A stretch of 7,738 bases of DNA from an uncultured Azospirillum sp. (GTDB lineage: Bacteria; Pseudomonadota; Alphaproteobacteria; RF32; CAG-239). Where the stretch lies: the NCBI GenBank assembly GCA_902489675.1, contig CABUAP010000057.1, forward strand, positions 1 to 7,738, given 5' to 3'. A program made the translations under genes and the position numbers. The notes under the pieces were generated by a model, which was not told the DNA's origin, searched no databases, and worked only from the letters and a program-made list of their open reading frames with translations. Shown in pieces: positions 1 to 7,024 of this stretch; position 1 is the stretch's first letter, and every line of letters starts with the position of its first letter.

Positions 1-33
1 AAAAGCGCTTCGTTCACCAAAAAGGACATCCGC

Positions 34-2991
34 ATGACTACTATTTTACCTTATCGCAATTTGTACCTAAGCACCATCTGCTCAGCTTCACTATGTCTTA
101 TTCTGACCTGTAACGCTGCTGCAAACAGTCCGGCTTATGATTTCAATTCTTATATACCAACTCTTAAACGCCATCATTCCCTGCCGGAAAACAACCCGGC
201 ACACACTGCAATTGACAGCGGCTACACCATTTCCTTTGACCAAATCGCCGTTGGAATCGATGGACAGCCAATTGGCGACTATGACTTTGTCTATCAACAA
301 AGAACCGAAGACAACCGTGCAATTCCCGTTTATTATAAAGTCAGCCATACTTTTTTGGGCAAAGATACATTGGGAAGAATCGTCAATCATGACGAACGAT
401 CTGAAATCAACGGCTATTTTAAAGACATACAATTATATTATTACGGTTCCCCGGGAGCCATTTACAACGTGAGCGGCAACAAGAAAATTGATTTGATTGC
501 CGCAGATTTTATTAATAACGGAATTTCTTACTCTTCAGACCATGGCGCGTTCGGCGGTGCATTGGTTAACGGCAGTCTGACTTCTGTCGTTACCGGCAAT
601 ATCAATCGCGTTATCGGGGACTTTATCGGCAATCACTCAATAAATGAGGGCAACGGGCAAAGCGGCGGAGGCGCAATTACAAATATCGGCGTCATTAAAG
701 AGCTGTCCGGAAATTTCATCGGCAACTACACCAAAGGCAAGCAGGCGGTTGGCGGCGCACTGGTTAACCTGAAAGTGCTGGGAACCATCAACGGCACTTT
801 TATCGGCAACCATGCGGAAGGAAACATTGTCCGCGGCGGTGCCATTTACAATACGGTCGGGCAATACTCCTCTGGCGGGACAGACACACCGATAGAAAAT
901 ATTCCGACTATTCCGTTGATCAAAGGCGATTTTATCGGCAATTACGGTATTGGTACAGAAACTGCTTTCGGCGGTGCAATTTCCAATATCAACAAAGGAA
1001 TAGCACCTGACATTTATGGTAATTTTATCGGCAACTATGTAGATGCAAAACTTTCCCGAGCGGGCGCCGTTGACACGCCTGCCGGAATTAACACCATCAC
1101 CGGCAGCTTTATCGGCAACCATGCCGACAGCAAAGACGGCCGCGCCTATGCCGGCGCCATTTATACGGGCAGCAACATGCGATTTGTCGCCGACGGCCTC
1201 AACAATTATTTTATCGGCAACTATACCAAAGATCCTTCCCGCGGCAAAATTTACAACGCAATCATGGTCGACAGCACCGAAAACGTTAAGTTGACTTTTG
1301 ACATCACCGGCGGCGGCAACCTTTATTTTAATGATAACATTAACAGTTTTCAACGAGAAGAAAACCGGTATGACATCGACATCCTCGGCTACGGCAGCGG
1401 CAAGTTTTTCATGAACAATTACATCATGAACGCCGGCGAAATCACAGTTAAAGACGCAATGCTGGTGTTCAATAAGGCGCCATATACCGATGATGACGGC
1501 TGCGGCAGCGCCTGTCACGGACAATTTATCGCCGGCTTTGCAAGCGACGGCCGAACACCGGATCTGACGCTCGATGCGGTGACCAGCCTGAACCTGAGAA
1601 ATTCCCAGTTTTATTTGCACAACGATTATATTGAAAACGTGAAGCTCAAAAACTACACCGTTACCGGCAATTCGCTGCTGCATATAGACGTAACAAAAGA
1701 AAACGGCGAGTGGACGGCTGACAAAATCAGTCTTTCGGGCAAAATAGAGGGTGCCACTCAGGTTGTGGTTTATGACCGAACCAACGAAGACAACCGCGGC
1801 GCCAGCGTTTTGTTCATTGAAGCGCCAAACGATAAAGACGGCAACAAACCGGGCGTGTTCCGGGTTTACGGCAGTCCCTACAAATGGAACATAGCTTACA
1901 ACCATCGAGGCGAAAAAAGCGGCAGCTACTGGTATTTGGTCGGTTCTGACGAGAAAAACGATCCGAATTACGTCGGCTTTGTTCCCAATCCGATAGGCAT
2001 TGACGATCCGTTTGATCTGCCGGAACCGGACGCCAAACCGGAAGTAACGCCGGAAACTCTCGCTTATCAGGGATTGCCGGCGGCAGCGATCGAACAAACC
2101 CGTTCAATGGCCGGAAACGTTCGCAATCATGCAGCAGCCGACAAATTTTTCACCGGCTCCTGCGGCGGCGTCTACAGTGACGCCTGGAACGGAAAAGCGC
2201 TTAAAAACTTTTGGGTCAGTCCGGTTTATCATACCGCTTCAATTGACAGTCCGGTTAAAATCGACGCTGACATCAACGGACTGGAAGCCGGATTTGACAT
2301 CCAGCGCAATTTGCGGCACAGATTGGGCGTTTTCGCCTCGTACCGGCAGGGCGACTATGAACTGGACGGGCAAAGCGACGGTTTCCGCACCTATACCGGC
2401 GCAGACATTGATATCGACAGCTACGGCGCCGGTCTGTATTATCGTTACGATTACCGTCGCTGGCAGGTATTCGGTCTGGTCTACGGCGGTATCCAGCGGG
2501 CGGACGTCAAATCCGATGACGGCGTCGGCGGCGACAGCGACGGGGTTGAGCTGAGCGGCAGCCTGGAAGCAGGTTATCTTTACGACATAAGCGACAGCTT
2601 AAAACTTGAGCCGAGCATCGGCATTGCCTATACGCAAGTCGGTTTTGACGATCTTCGCGACTCGTACGGCAAAACGGCGTCTTACGGTACGTTTCGGCAA
2701 ACCGAACTGACGGCCGGGATCAAACTGGAAAAATATCTGCCGACGGAAAACGGTTCAGCCAAATTGTATTTTAAACCGAGCGTCATTCAGCTTCTGAGCG
2801 GCGGCGACAATGTGGCCGTCAGCGGCCTGCGCAAGACCGAGGGGCTTGACGACACAACGTTGGGACGGGTTGAATTCGGCGGCCGTTACGGCTTTTCCGA
2901 ACGATGGTCGGCTCACGGCTGGACAAACTACACTTTCGGCAGTGACTATGAGGCCCTCTCTTTCGGCGCCGGTTTCAGTTATGCCTGGTAA
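34..2991 (+). CDS. Autotransporter with Pmp-like FxxN/GGA passenger repeats
   Basis: A complete 985-residue type V (autotransporter) protein that should cross the inner membrane by Sec and insert a C-terminal barrel into the outer membrane to expose its passenger. Residues 1-30 form a signal peptide with a hydrophobic core and an Ala-rich cleavage region (NAAANS). The passenger runs to about residue 650. Residues 159-396 alternate FxxN (mostly FIGN) with GGA[ILV]-type motifs, suggesting a beta-helix. A Pro/Asp/Glu-rich linker (about 646-675) and a likely helical segment lead to a barrel of about 265 residues, with alternating beta-strand character and the aromatic end FSYAW typical of outer-membrane barrels. 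The start is supported by AAGGA at 22-26, seven bases upstream. Cys490 and Cys494 are close enough to pair. No protease motif was seen, so adhesion is likelier than enzymatic activity, but the ligand is unknown. The family is secure; the Pmp comparison rests on motifs only. Confidence 0.93.
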   Translation: MTTILPYRNLYLSTICSASLCLILTCNAAANSPAYDFNSYIPTLKRHHSLPENNPAHTAIDSGYTISFDQIAVGIDGQPIGDYDFVYQQRTEDNRAIPVYYKVSHTFLGKDTLGRIVNHDERSEINGYFKDIQLYYYGSPGAIYNVSGNKKIDLIAADFINNGISYSSDHGAFGGALVNGSLTSVVTGNINRVIGDFIGNHSINEGNGQSGGGAITNIGVIKELSGNFIGNYTKGKQAVGGALVNLKVLGTINGTFIGNHAEGNIVRGGAIYNTVGQYSSGGTDTPIENIPTIPLIKGDFIGNYGIGTETAFGGAISNINKGIAPDIYGNFIGNYVDAKLSRAGAVDTPAGINTITGSFIGNHADSKDGRAYAGAIYTGSNMRFVADGLNNYFIGNYTKDPSRGKIYNAIMVDSTENVKLTFDITGGGNLYFNDNINSFQREENRYDIDILGYGSGKFFMNNYIMNAGEITVKDAMLVFNKAPYTDDDGCGSACHGQFIAGFASDGRTPDLTLDAVTSLNLRNSQFYLHNDYIENVKLKNYTVTGNSLLHIDVTKENGEWTADKISLSGKIEGATQVVVYDRTNEDNRGASVLFIEAPNDKDGNKPGVFRVYGSPYKWNIAYNHRGEKSGSYWYLVGSDEKNDPNYVGFVPNPIGIDDPFDLPEPDAKPEVTPETLAYQGLPAAAIEQTRSMAGNVRNHAAADKFFTGSCGGVYSDAWNGKALKNFWVSPVYHTASIDSPVKIDADINGLEAGFDIQRNLRHRLGVFASYRQGDYELDGQSDGFRTYTGADIDIDSYGAGLYYRYDYRRWQVFGLVYGGIQRADVKSDDGVGGDSDGVELSGSLEAGYLYDISDSLKLEPSIGIAYTQVGFDDLRDSYGKTASYGTFRQTELTAGIKLEKYLPTENGSAKLYFKPSVIQLLSGGDNVAVSGLRKTEGLDDTTLGRVEFGGRYGFSERWSAHGWTNYTFGSDYEALSFGAGFSYAW
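508..1221 (+). repeat. Degenerate FxxN/GGA repeat array in the passenger
   Basis: Within the autotransporter, FxxN motifs begin at residues 159 (FINN), 197, 228, 256, 300, 331, 359 and 393 (all FIGN). They are interleaved with GGALVN (174), GGAITN (212), GGALVN (240), GGAIYN (268), GGAISN (313), AGAVDT (343) and AGAIYT (373). FIGN spacing is 28-44 residues. The DNA under each FIGN is close to TTTATCGGCAA(C/T), so the copies look like diverged duplications. The last two GGA motifs have degraded to AGA. The pattern matches the tetrapeptides that define chlamydial polymorphic membrane protein repeats. Confidence 0.85.
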
Positions 2992-3001
2992 AAAAAACGG
3001 C

Positions 3002-3032
3002 AAAACCCCTTCCCGCAAAGGAAGGGGTTTTT
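3002..3032 (+). terminator. Intrinsic terminator, usable from both strands
   Basis: A perfect 12-bp stem (3002-3013 with 3020-3031) closes a six-base CGCAAA loop. On the plus strand the stem ends in a run of five T's, and the hairpin starts 10 bases after the autotransporter stop. Read on the minus strand, it follows the stop of the 27-codon gene by about 20 bases and is followed by GCCG and then eight T's. It therefore probably ends both convergent transcripts. Confidence 0.9.
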
Positions 3033-3051
3033 GGAAAATTACTGCTTCCGC

Positions 3052-3135
3052 TTATTTGCCGCAGCCGCAACCGCCTTTTTTCGGCTGGTTGGAGGATTCT
3101 TCCTGAGCAGCAGATTTCTTGGTTTCGTTATTCAT
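3052..3135 (-). CDS. 27-residue peptide ending in GGCGCGK
   Basis: A small gene of 27 codons. It begins MNNETKKSAAQEE and ends QPKKGGCGCGK. AAGGAG (complement of 3142-3147) lies six bases before the ATG, and a strong terminator lies just beyond the stop, so it has the full set of gene signals despite its size. The first 20 residues are polar and probably disordered (Lys, Glu, Gln, Asn, Ser). The end is a Gly/Cys tail with two cysteines spaced CGC. There is no signal peptide or membrane segment, so it is probably cytoplasmic. It lies 98 bases after ptsH on the same strand and may be read from that operon or from its own weak promoter. A Cys-Gly tail could bind metal, form a redox pair or be a modification site, but no partner enzyme is visible. 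I do not recognise the family, and function is unknown. Confidence 0.7.
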   Translation of the reverse strand: MNNETKKSAAQEESSNQPKKGGCGCGK

Positions 3136-3233
3136 AGCAAACTCCTTGTTAAAATTAAAAAAACAAAAGTCGTTAGCAGTCATGTTTCTATTTAAGAAGC
3201 GGCTATCGGAAAACAAGGTTTATAATCCGAAAG

Positions 3234-3512
3234 TTAATCCTCACCGAACTTATTGTTTATCAGCCGGGTCAGCTTGTTGATCGCTTTTTCCGCCTCATTA
3301 CCTTCGGCGGTGATTTTGATGGTGGTTCCTTTGGAAGCGGCCAGCATCATCAAGCCCATAATCGAACAGCCGTTAACCGATTGTCCGATCCGTTCCACCT
3401 CCACCCGGGCATCCAAATTTTCGATTGCTTTGACAAAGGCAGCGGCCGCGCGGGCATGAAGCCCTTTGCGGTTTTGTATTTCCAATTCGACGGAAAATAT
3501 TTCTTCACTCAT
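3234..3512 (-). CDS. ptsH: HPr phosphocarrier protein
   Basis: A 92-residue HPr, the small cytoplasmic carrier that takes phosphate from enzyme I and passes it to EIIA proteins. The catalytic histidine is His19 in KGLHARAA. The regulatory serine is Ser50 in the NGCSIMGLMML block, equivalent to Ser46 of classical HPr and the target of HPr kinase. Length is typical. I start at the Met of MSEEIF rather than ten codons upstream, because the family begins just before this point and the longer start would run into the EIIA gene. The ATG lies one base after the EIIA stop, with no strong ribosome binding site, so translation is probably coupled to EIIA. Presence of the kinase-site serine implies an HPr kinase elsewhere in the genome. 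Identity is secure. Confidence 0.96.
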   Translation of the reverse strand: MSEEIFSVELEIQNRKGLHARAAAAFVKAIENLDARVEVERIGQSVNGCSIMGLMMLAASKGTTIKITAEGNEAEKAINKLTRLINNKFGED

Positions 3513-3513
3513 T

Positions 3514-3912
3514 TTAAACCCCGAGAATCTGCGAGGCGACATTGATATATTTTTTGCCGGCTTCCTGCGCGCCGAGAACCGTTTCTTTCAGATTTTTTTC
3601 TTTGCGCAGCGAAGCAATTTTAATCAGCATCGGCAAATTAAGACCGGCCAGAATTTCCACTTTGGCCTTATCCATGATCGAGATTGCCAAGTTGGAGGGG
3701 GTGCCGCCGAACATATCGGTGAGCACAATCGCGCCGCGGCCGTTATCTACTTCGCCGACTTTTTTTAAGATTTCCTGCCGGCGGCTTTCCATATCGTCTT
3801 CGGGGCCGATGCAAACCGTGGCCACATTTTCCTGCGGGCCGACAACGTGCTGCATGGCCGCAACAAACTCATTGGCAAGATTGCCGTGCGTAACTAAAAC
3901 CAAACCTATCAT
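3514..3912 (-). CDS. PTS EIIA component, mannose family
   Basis: A 132-residue stand-alone EIIA of the mannose (ManX/EIIA-Man) family. It accepts phosphate from HPr on a histidine near the N-terminus, here His9 in LVTHGNLA. Other family marks are DMFGGTPSN (66-74) and the EILAGLNLPMLIK segment (87-99). It lacks the IIB domain found in full mannose permease subunits. I choose the second of two adjacent ATGs, because AAAGG is then six bases away instead of three; the first ATG would end the gene at 3915. It sits 16 bases after an unknown gene and one base before ptsH. A free EIIA beside HPr, with no permease genes, is the usual alphaproteobacterial regulatory arrangement, where the protein tunes other proteins rather than sugar import. 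That role is inferred from the family; the partner here is unknown. Confidence 0.94.
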   Translation of the reverse strand: MIGLVLVTHGNLANEFVAAMQHVVGPQENVATVCIGPEDDMESRRQEILKKVGEVDNGRGAIVLTDMFGGTPSNLAISIMDKAKVEILAGLNLPMLIKIASLRKEKNLKETVLGAQEAGKKYINVASQILGV

Positions 3913-3928
3913 CATATGCCTTTTCTTA

Positions 3929-4351
3929 CTATTTCTCGGAGCTGCCGCCGGTCCAGAAGTTGACGGCGCCGAAACTTTTGATCACATCTTCTTTACTTTT
4001 GGCCAAAACCAACTCATCAGCGCGGGTCTGGCGGCCTTTGAACACAATCTCTTCCACATTGTCAACCGGCACGGCATAGACGCGTTCAACCATTTTGCCC
4101 TGCAGTTCGACAATCATGACAAACTCTGCCTCGGCCAGCGGGCCTTTGGTTTCTTCGTCAATATTATCCAGACGGACAGCCAACCGGCCGTCGCGTTTCA
4201 GAAGCGCTGTTTTTCTGCCGTCAAACTCCAACACCGGGTTGACCGGGCTGCCGTCGCGGGCATCGATAAAAATAGCCAGTTCACCGTATTTATTTTCGAT
4301 GATTTCAAAAAAATCCTGTTTTTCGACAACGGTGTAATATTGTGTTTCCAT
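3929..4351 (-). CDS. Unknown 140-residue protein, first gene of the PTS unit
   Basis: I do not recognise this 140-residue protein. It is soluble-looking, acidic and without signal peptide or membrane span. Its first 105 residues or so read as alternating beta strands and turns (for example FIDARDGSPVNPVLEFDGRK, then repeated V/I/E-rich strands). The last 35 residues are more helical, with a short polar tail. It has no P-loop, so it is not the short HPr kinase that often sits beside EIIA and HPr in alphaproteobacteria. I start at METQYY: AAAGGA lies seven bases upstream, and a start 16 codons earlier would overlap the predicted -10 box. It leads the unit with EIIA 16 bases downstream, so it probably functions with the phosphorelay, perhaps as a partner or target. 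That is inference from position only. Confidence 0.85.
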   Translation of the reverse strand: METQYYTVVEKQDFFEIIENKYGELAIFIDARDGSPVNPVLEFDGRKTALLKRDGRLAVRLDNIDEETKGPLAEAEFVMIVELQGKMVERVYAVPVDNVEEIVFKGRQTRADELVLAKSKEDVIKSFGAVNFWTGGSSEK

Positions 4352-4387
4352 TTTGCTGTCCTTTATGGTAATATTTGTTTTGCCTGC

Positions 4388-4416
4388 ATAGTAATACATT
4401 CGGCATCAAGAGTCAA
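4388..4416 (-). promoter_or_regulatory. Sigma70-like promoter for the PTS unit
   Basis: On the minus strand TTGACT (-35, complement of 4411-4416) and TACTAT (-10, complement of 4388-4393) are separated by exactly 17 bases. The -35 matches the consensus at five of six positions and the -10 at four. Transcription would begin near 4381, leaving a leader of about 30 bases before the 140-residue gene. The site lies in the 81-base gap shared with the divergent ABC exporter, so any regulator bound here could affect both. I found no equally good promoter for the exporter. Confidence 0.7.
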
Positions 4417-4432
4417 TTTTGAGTTTATAAAA

Positions 4433-6181
4433 ATGGAAAAAACCCCTGCCCGCTTTATTCTGCATTATGTCAAGATTTTCAAATGGTCTTTCCTGCTGAT
4501 CGGTTTTCTGGTCATTGTCCGGCAGATTACCGAGGCAATCAGCCCTTGGTATCTGGCCAAAATTTACGAAACGGTTTCGGCAGCGCCCAAAGGCGGCATT
4601 CCGTGGCAGCAGCTGTTTGTTTACGCCTTCTGGCTGGCAGCGATCATGCTGGCGGGGATGATCGTGGCCGAATCCGCGATGTTTGTCATTGCCCGTTTTA
4701 TGCCCAAAATGCGCACCATGGTGATCAAGGACACTTTTGAAGACGTCAACCGGCAGTCGATTTCCTTTTTTTCCCGCGAGATGACGGGCAATATTTCGGG
4801 CAAAGTGCAGTTGCTGTCCAACAACACCATCGAGCTGACAGGCTTCAGTCACGAAATTTTTTATATGGTCAGCAACCTGATCGTTAAAACGATCGTATTG
4901 AGCTGGATCAGTTGGTATTTTACCGTGGTAATGATTTTCTGGACGATTGCGATTGTCCTGATCAGCTGCAAACTGGGCAAAACCCGGCGCCGGTTGGGGA
5001 TCGAAACCGGCCGGCAGACCAGCGCCGCCAACGGCACCATTGTCGATGCGCTGGCCAATTACAGCGAAATAAAAAGCTTTGCCAATTTCAATTTTGAAAA
5101 AATCAACCTGCTGAAATCTCTCCGCCAGCTGCGGCGGGCAGAAAGCAAAGAACGTTATGTGATGGGCATCATTCGCATGATCCAACAAACGGTCACTGTC
5201 TGCTCGGGGGTCGGTTTCTTGTTTGTTTCAATCTATATGCTCAAAAACGATGTTATCAACGTTACCGATTTTATCTATGCCAATACGTTGTTCGTGACTG
5301 TTTCGCATCTGGCCTTTTCCCTTTCTTGGAGCTATAACAATGTTGCCCGCATTTTCGGCAATCTCTCTTCGGCGCTGGAAACTTTGGCGGTTGAGCCGGA
5401 AATTATTGATGCGCCGAAAGCCAAGACCTTAACAATCCGCAAAGCCGGTATTCGCTTTGAAAATGTCACTTTCGGCTACGATGCCCGCGATCCGCTGTTT
5501 AAGAACTTGTCGCTTGAAATTAACCCGCAGGAAAAAGTGGGGCTGGTCGGGCTTTCCGGCTCGGGCAAATCAACCTTCGTCAAACTGATCAGCCGCTACT
5601 ATGACGTCAACGGCGGCGGGATCCGCATCAACAATCATGATATTCGCGATGTCACCCAAAACTCGCTGCATAAGAATATTTCCGTCATTCCGCAGGATGT
5701 GTGCCTGTTTAACCGCACGCTGATGGAAAACATCCGCTACGGCAATACTGATGCCGGAGAAAAAGAAGTGATTGCGGCGGCCAAAAAAGCCTATGCCGAC
5801 AATTTTATCCGTGATTTTCCCGAAGGTTATCAAACCAAAGTGGGCGACCGCGGGGTGATCCTTTCCGGCGGGGAAAGACAGCGGATCGCCATCGCCCGGG
5901 CTATTTTGAAAAATGCGCCAATCCTGATCTTTGACGAAGCAACTTCCGCGCTTGACAGCCAAAGCGAACGCCATATTCAAAAATCTCTCTCCAACCTGAT
6001 GAAAGGCAAAACCGTGTTGGCAATTGCCCACCGCCTGTCCACGTTGAGGGAAATGGATCGGATTTTGGTTTTTGACAAGGGACGGATCATTGAAAGCGGC
6101 AGTCACGAAGAACTGCTGGCTAAAAAGGGACTTTATTTCAAGCTTTACAATATGCAGGCCGACGGCTTTGTCCACAGTTAA
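4433..6181 (+). CDS. ABC exporter, fused membrane and ATPase domains
   Basis: A complete 582-residue half-size ABC exporter that would work as a dimer in the inner membrane. Hydrophobic spans occur near residues 18-35, 62-87, 145-158, 160-178, 250-270 and possibly 282-298, giving about six membrane segments. The ATPase domain follows from about 340. Walker A is GLSGSGKST (373-381), the Q-loop glutamine is Gln421, the signature is LSGGE (478-482), Walker B is ILIFDE with catalytic Glu502, the D-loop is SALD and the switch histidine is His533. All are intact, so it should hydrolyse ATP. The architecture is that of MsbA/multidrug-type exporters; the substrate (lipid, peptide or drug) cannot be read from sequence. 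The ATG has only a weak ribosome binding site, but no better in-frame start exists. It is transcribed away from the PTS unit, and its stop overlaps that of the convergent regulator gene. Confidence 0.95.
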   Translation: MEKTPARFILHYVKIFKWSFLLIGFLVIVRQITEAISPWYLAKIYETVSAAPKGGIPWQQLFVYAFWLAAIMLAGMIVAESAMFVIARFMPKMRTMVIKDTFEDVNRQSISFFSREMTGNISGKVQLLSNNTIELTGFSHEIFYMVSNLIVKTIVLSWISWYFTVVMIFWTIAIVLISCKLGKTRRRLGIETGRQTSAANGTIVDALANYSEIKSFANFNFEKINLLKSLRQLRRAESKERYVMGIIRMIQQTVTVCSGVGFLFVSIYMLKNDVINVTDFIYANTLFVTVSHLAFSLSWSYNNVARIFGNLSSALETLAVEPEIIDAPKAKTLTIRKAGIRFENVTFGYDARDPLFKNLSLEINPQEKVGLVGLSGSGKSTFVKLISRYYDVNGGGIRINNHDIRDVTQNSLHKNISVIPQDVCLFNRTLMENIRYGNTDAGEKEVIAAAKKAYADNFIRDFPEGYQTKVGDRGVILSGGERQRIAIARAILKNAPILIFDEATSALDSQSERHIQKSLSNLMKGKTVLAIAHRLSTLREMDRILVFDKGRIIESGSHEELLAKKGLYFKLYNMQADGFVHS

Positions 6182-6768
6182 AGCATTTTCCGCCGCAATT
6201 TGCGGTTTTGTTCACTTTTTTTATGCCGCGGTTCTTTTTCCGTGACGTCGTTTTCAACCGAAAGGGACGTGCAGCGCCCAAGATTGACCATAACAGCAAA
6301 AAGATATTTTGCCAGTTGACGATTGGGAATGCGATTATAGGAAGAAACCAGCAAAATACTTTCATTGCTGCTCATGATATCGTTTGCCACGGTCAACGGC
6401 TTGCCGGCTGCCAGTTCGGCGATCTTTTCCGGCGTATAATTCCGCATCCGCGGCGATTGCATACAAGTTTCGGCATCTATGTCCTGAAAAAAGAACTGTA
6501 CCGGCACATCAAGGACACAGGCACAGTCCCACAAGCGGGAAGCACTGATACGATTGTCGCCGTTTTCGTATTTTTGAATTTGTTGAAAAGTGATACCGAG
6601 CAATTCGGCAAGCGTTTCCTGACTGAGGTTAAGTGCCAGCCGGCGGAGTTTGATGCGTTTGCCGACGTGAATGTCGATCGGGTTGGGTCTGCCGTCCGGC
6701 ATACGGCCGCGGCATTTTTTATTTTTTGAAAGAGCGGCAGTTGCTGCCGTTTCACGGTCAGAGGGCAT
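6178..6768 (-). CDS. XRE-family transcriptional regulator
   Basis: A 196-residue DNA-binding protein. A helix-turn-helix of the XRE/Cro type spans about residues 34-95, with the recognition region SQETLAELLGITFQQIQKYENG, broken here as SQETLAELLG (49-58) followed by ITFQQIQKYENG (59-70), and the usual ISASRLWDCACVLDVPVQFF continuation. The N-terminal 30 residues are polar; the C-terminal 100 residues include a possible helical segment (about 112-165) and a very basic tail. No known ligand-binding domain is evident. The layout resembles the single-HTH regulators common in alphaproteobacteria. The start is supported by AGGAG seven bases upstream. The gene is preceded by a long structured leader with its own promoter. 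It converges on the ABC exporter with a four-base overlap at the stop codons. Target genes are unknown; autoregulation is plausible. Confidence 0.92.
   Translation of the reverse strand: MPSDRETAATAALSKNKKCRGRMPDGRPNPIDIHVGKRIKLRRLALNLSQETLAELLGITFQQIQKYENGDNRISASRLWDCACVLDVPVQFFFQDIDAETCMQSPRMRNYTPEKIAELAAGKPLTVANDIMSSNESILLVSSYNRIPNRQLAKYLFAVMVNLGRCTSLSVENDVTEKEPRHKKSEQNRKLRRKML
6193..6209 (+). terminator. Weak intrinsic terminator after the ABC exporter
   Basis: Eleven bases past the exporter stop, CCGCA (6193-6197) and TGCGG (6201-6205) form a five-pair stem with a three-base loop, followed by TTTTGTTC. The element lies inside the last codons of the convergent regulator gene. The short stem makes it only a modest candidate; read-through antisense to the regulator is possible. 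Confidence 0.4.
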
Positions 6769-6796
6769 GAAAATTCTCCTGAAATGGGGTTAAATT

Positions 6797-6990
6797 CTCC
6801 GCCATTCAAGGCCCGAAGGCGGAGGGAGCTTCCCATACCACATAACCGGTAACAACTTATTACTCTCCGAAGCTATACTTCGGCGAGCTATTCATTGTAC
6901 TCCCTCCTCCATTCGGAGATAAGAAGACACAATGACTTTTCTATATAACGCATTGTTATTATGTTATGTGGGAAGGGAATCCCGATAGCT
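6797..6990 (-). promoter_or_regulatory. Structured 5' leader of the XRE gene
   Basis: The candidate transcript from about 6990 to the regulator start is some 220 bases long and strongly self-complementary. A rod forms from 6830-6834 with 6975-6979 (5 bp), 6838-6846 with 6963-6971 (9 bp) and 6850-6855 with 6953-6958 (6 bp). Inside it are a hairpin (6867-6872 with 6878-6883) and an arm (6892-6898 with 6929-6935) capped by a CTCC/GGAG hairpin (6907-6918). A separate stem nearer the gene pairs 6797-6803 with 6818-6824. The leader also holds a short ORF. This looks like an attenuator or cis-acting RNA, but it matches no riboswitch class I know, and which strand is transcribed is inferred from the promoter. 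Confidence 0.5.
6860..6895 (-). CDS. 11-codon upstream ORF in the XRE leader
   Basis: MNSSPKYSFGE followed by TAA. It is preceded by an unusually purine-rich ribosome binding site, GGAGGAGGGA (complement of 6901-6910), five bases from the ATG. Its start codon lies in a helix of the predicted leader fold (6892-6898 with 6929-6935), and its codons cover the 6867-6883 hairpin, so ribosomes translating it would remodel the leader. No run of one regulatory amino acid is present, so classical amino-acid attenuation is not indicated. It could be a chance ORF. Confidence 0.4.
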   Translation of the reverse strand: MNSSPKYSFGE

Positions 6991-6996
6991 TTTATA

Positions 6997-7024
6997 ATAA
7001 TAAGGTTTGCTTTCATGCGTTCAA
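6997..7024 (-). promoter_or_regulatory. Promoter for the XRE regulator leader
   Basis: On the minus strand TTGAAC (complement of 7019-7024) and TATTAT (complement of 6997-7002) are 16 bases apart, matching the consensus hexamers at four and five of six positions. The start would fall near 6990, just before the first helix of the structured leader. The -35 lies in the left arm of the 7015-7058 palindrome. Confidence 0.5.

Noticed and set aside
508..1221. CRISPR or tandem DNA repeat array
   Set aside because: The repeating DNA is codons for FIGN inside a reading frame, with irregular spacing and diverged copies, and no spacer structure.
637..2097. A 486-codon open frame on the minus strand inside the autotransporter
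   Set aside because: It is antisense to a gene with clear signal peptide, repeats and barrel. Its translation is a Val/Ala/Asp-rich composition typical of the complement of a Gly/Asn/Ile-rich coding sequence, with no domain.
3206..3230. Hairpin after ptsH as a terminator
   Set aside because: Only five base pairs with a 15-base loop and no T run on the minus strand; too weak to call.
3542..4432. Upstream extension of the ABC exporter frame back to 3542
   Set aside because: The extension runs antisense through EIIA and the 140-residue gene and has no ribosome binding site at its start. The exporter family begins at the Met at 4433.
4406..5188. 260-codon minus-strand frame opposite the exporter
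   Set aside because: Shadow of the exporter gene with no recognisable motif; a His/Asp/Gln-rich translation as expected from the complement.
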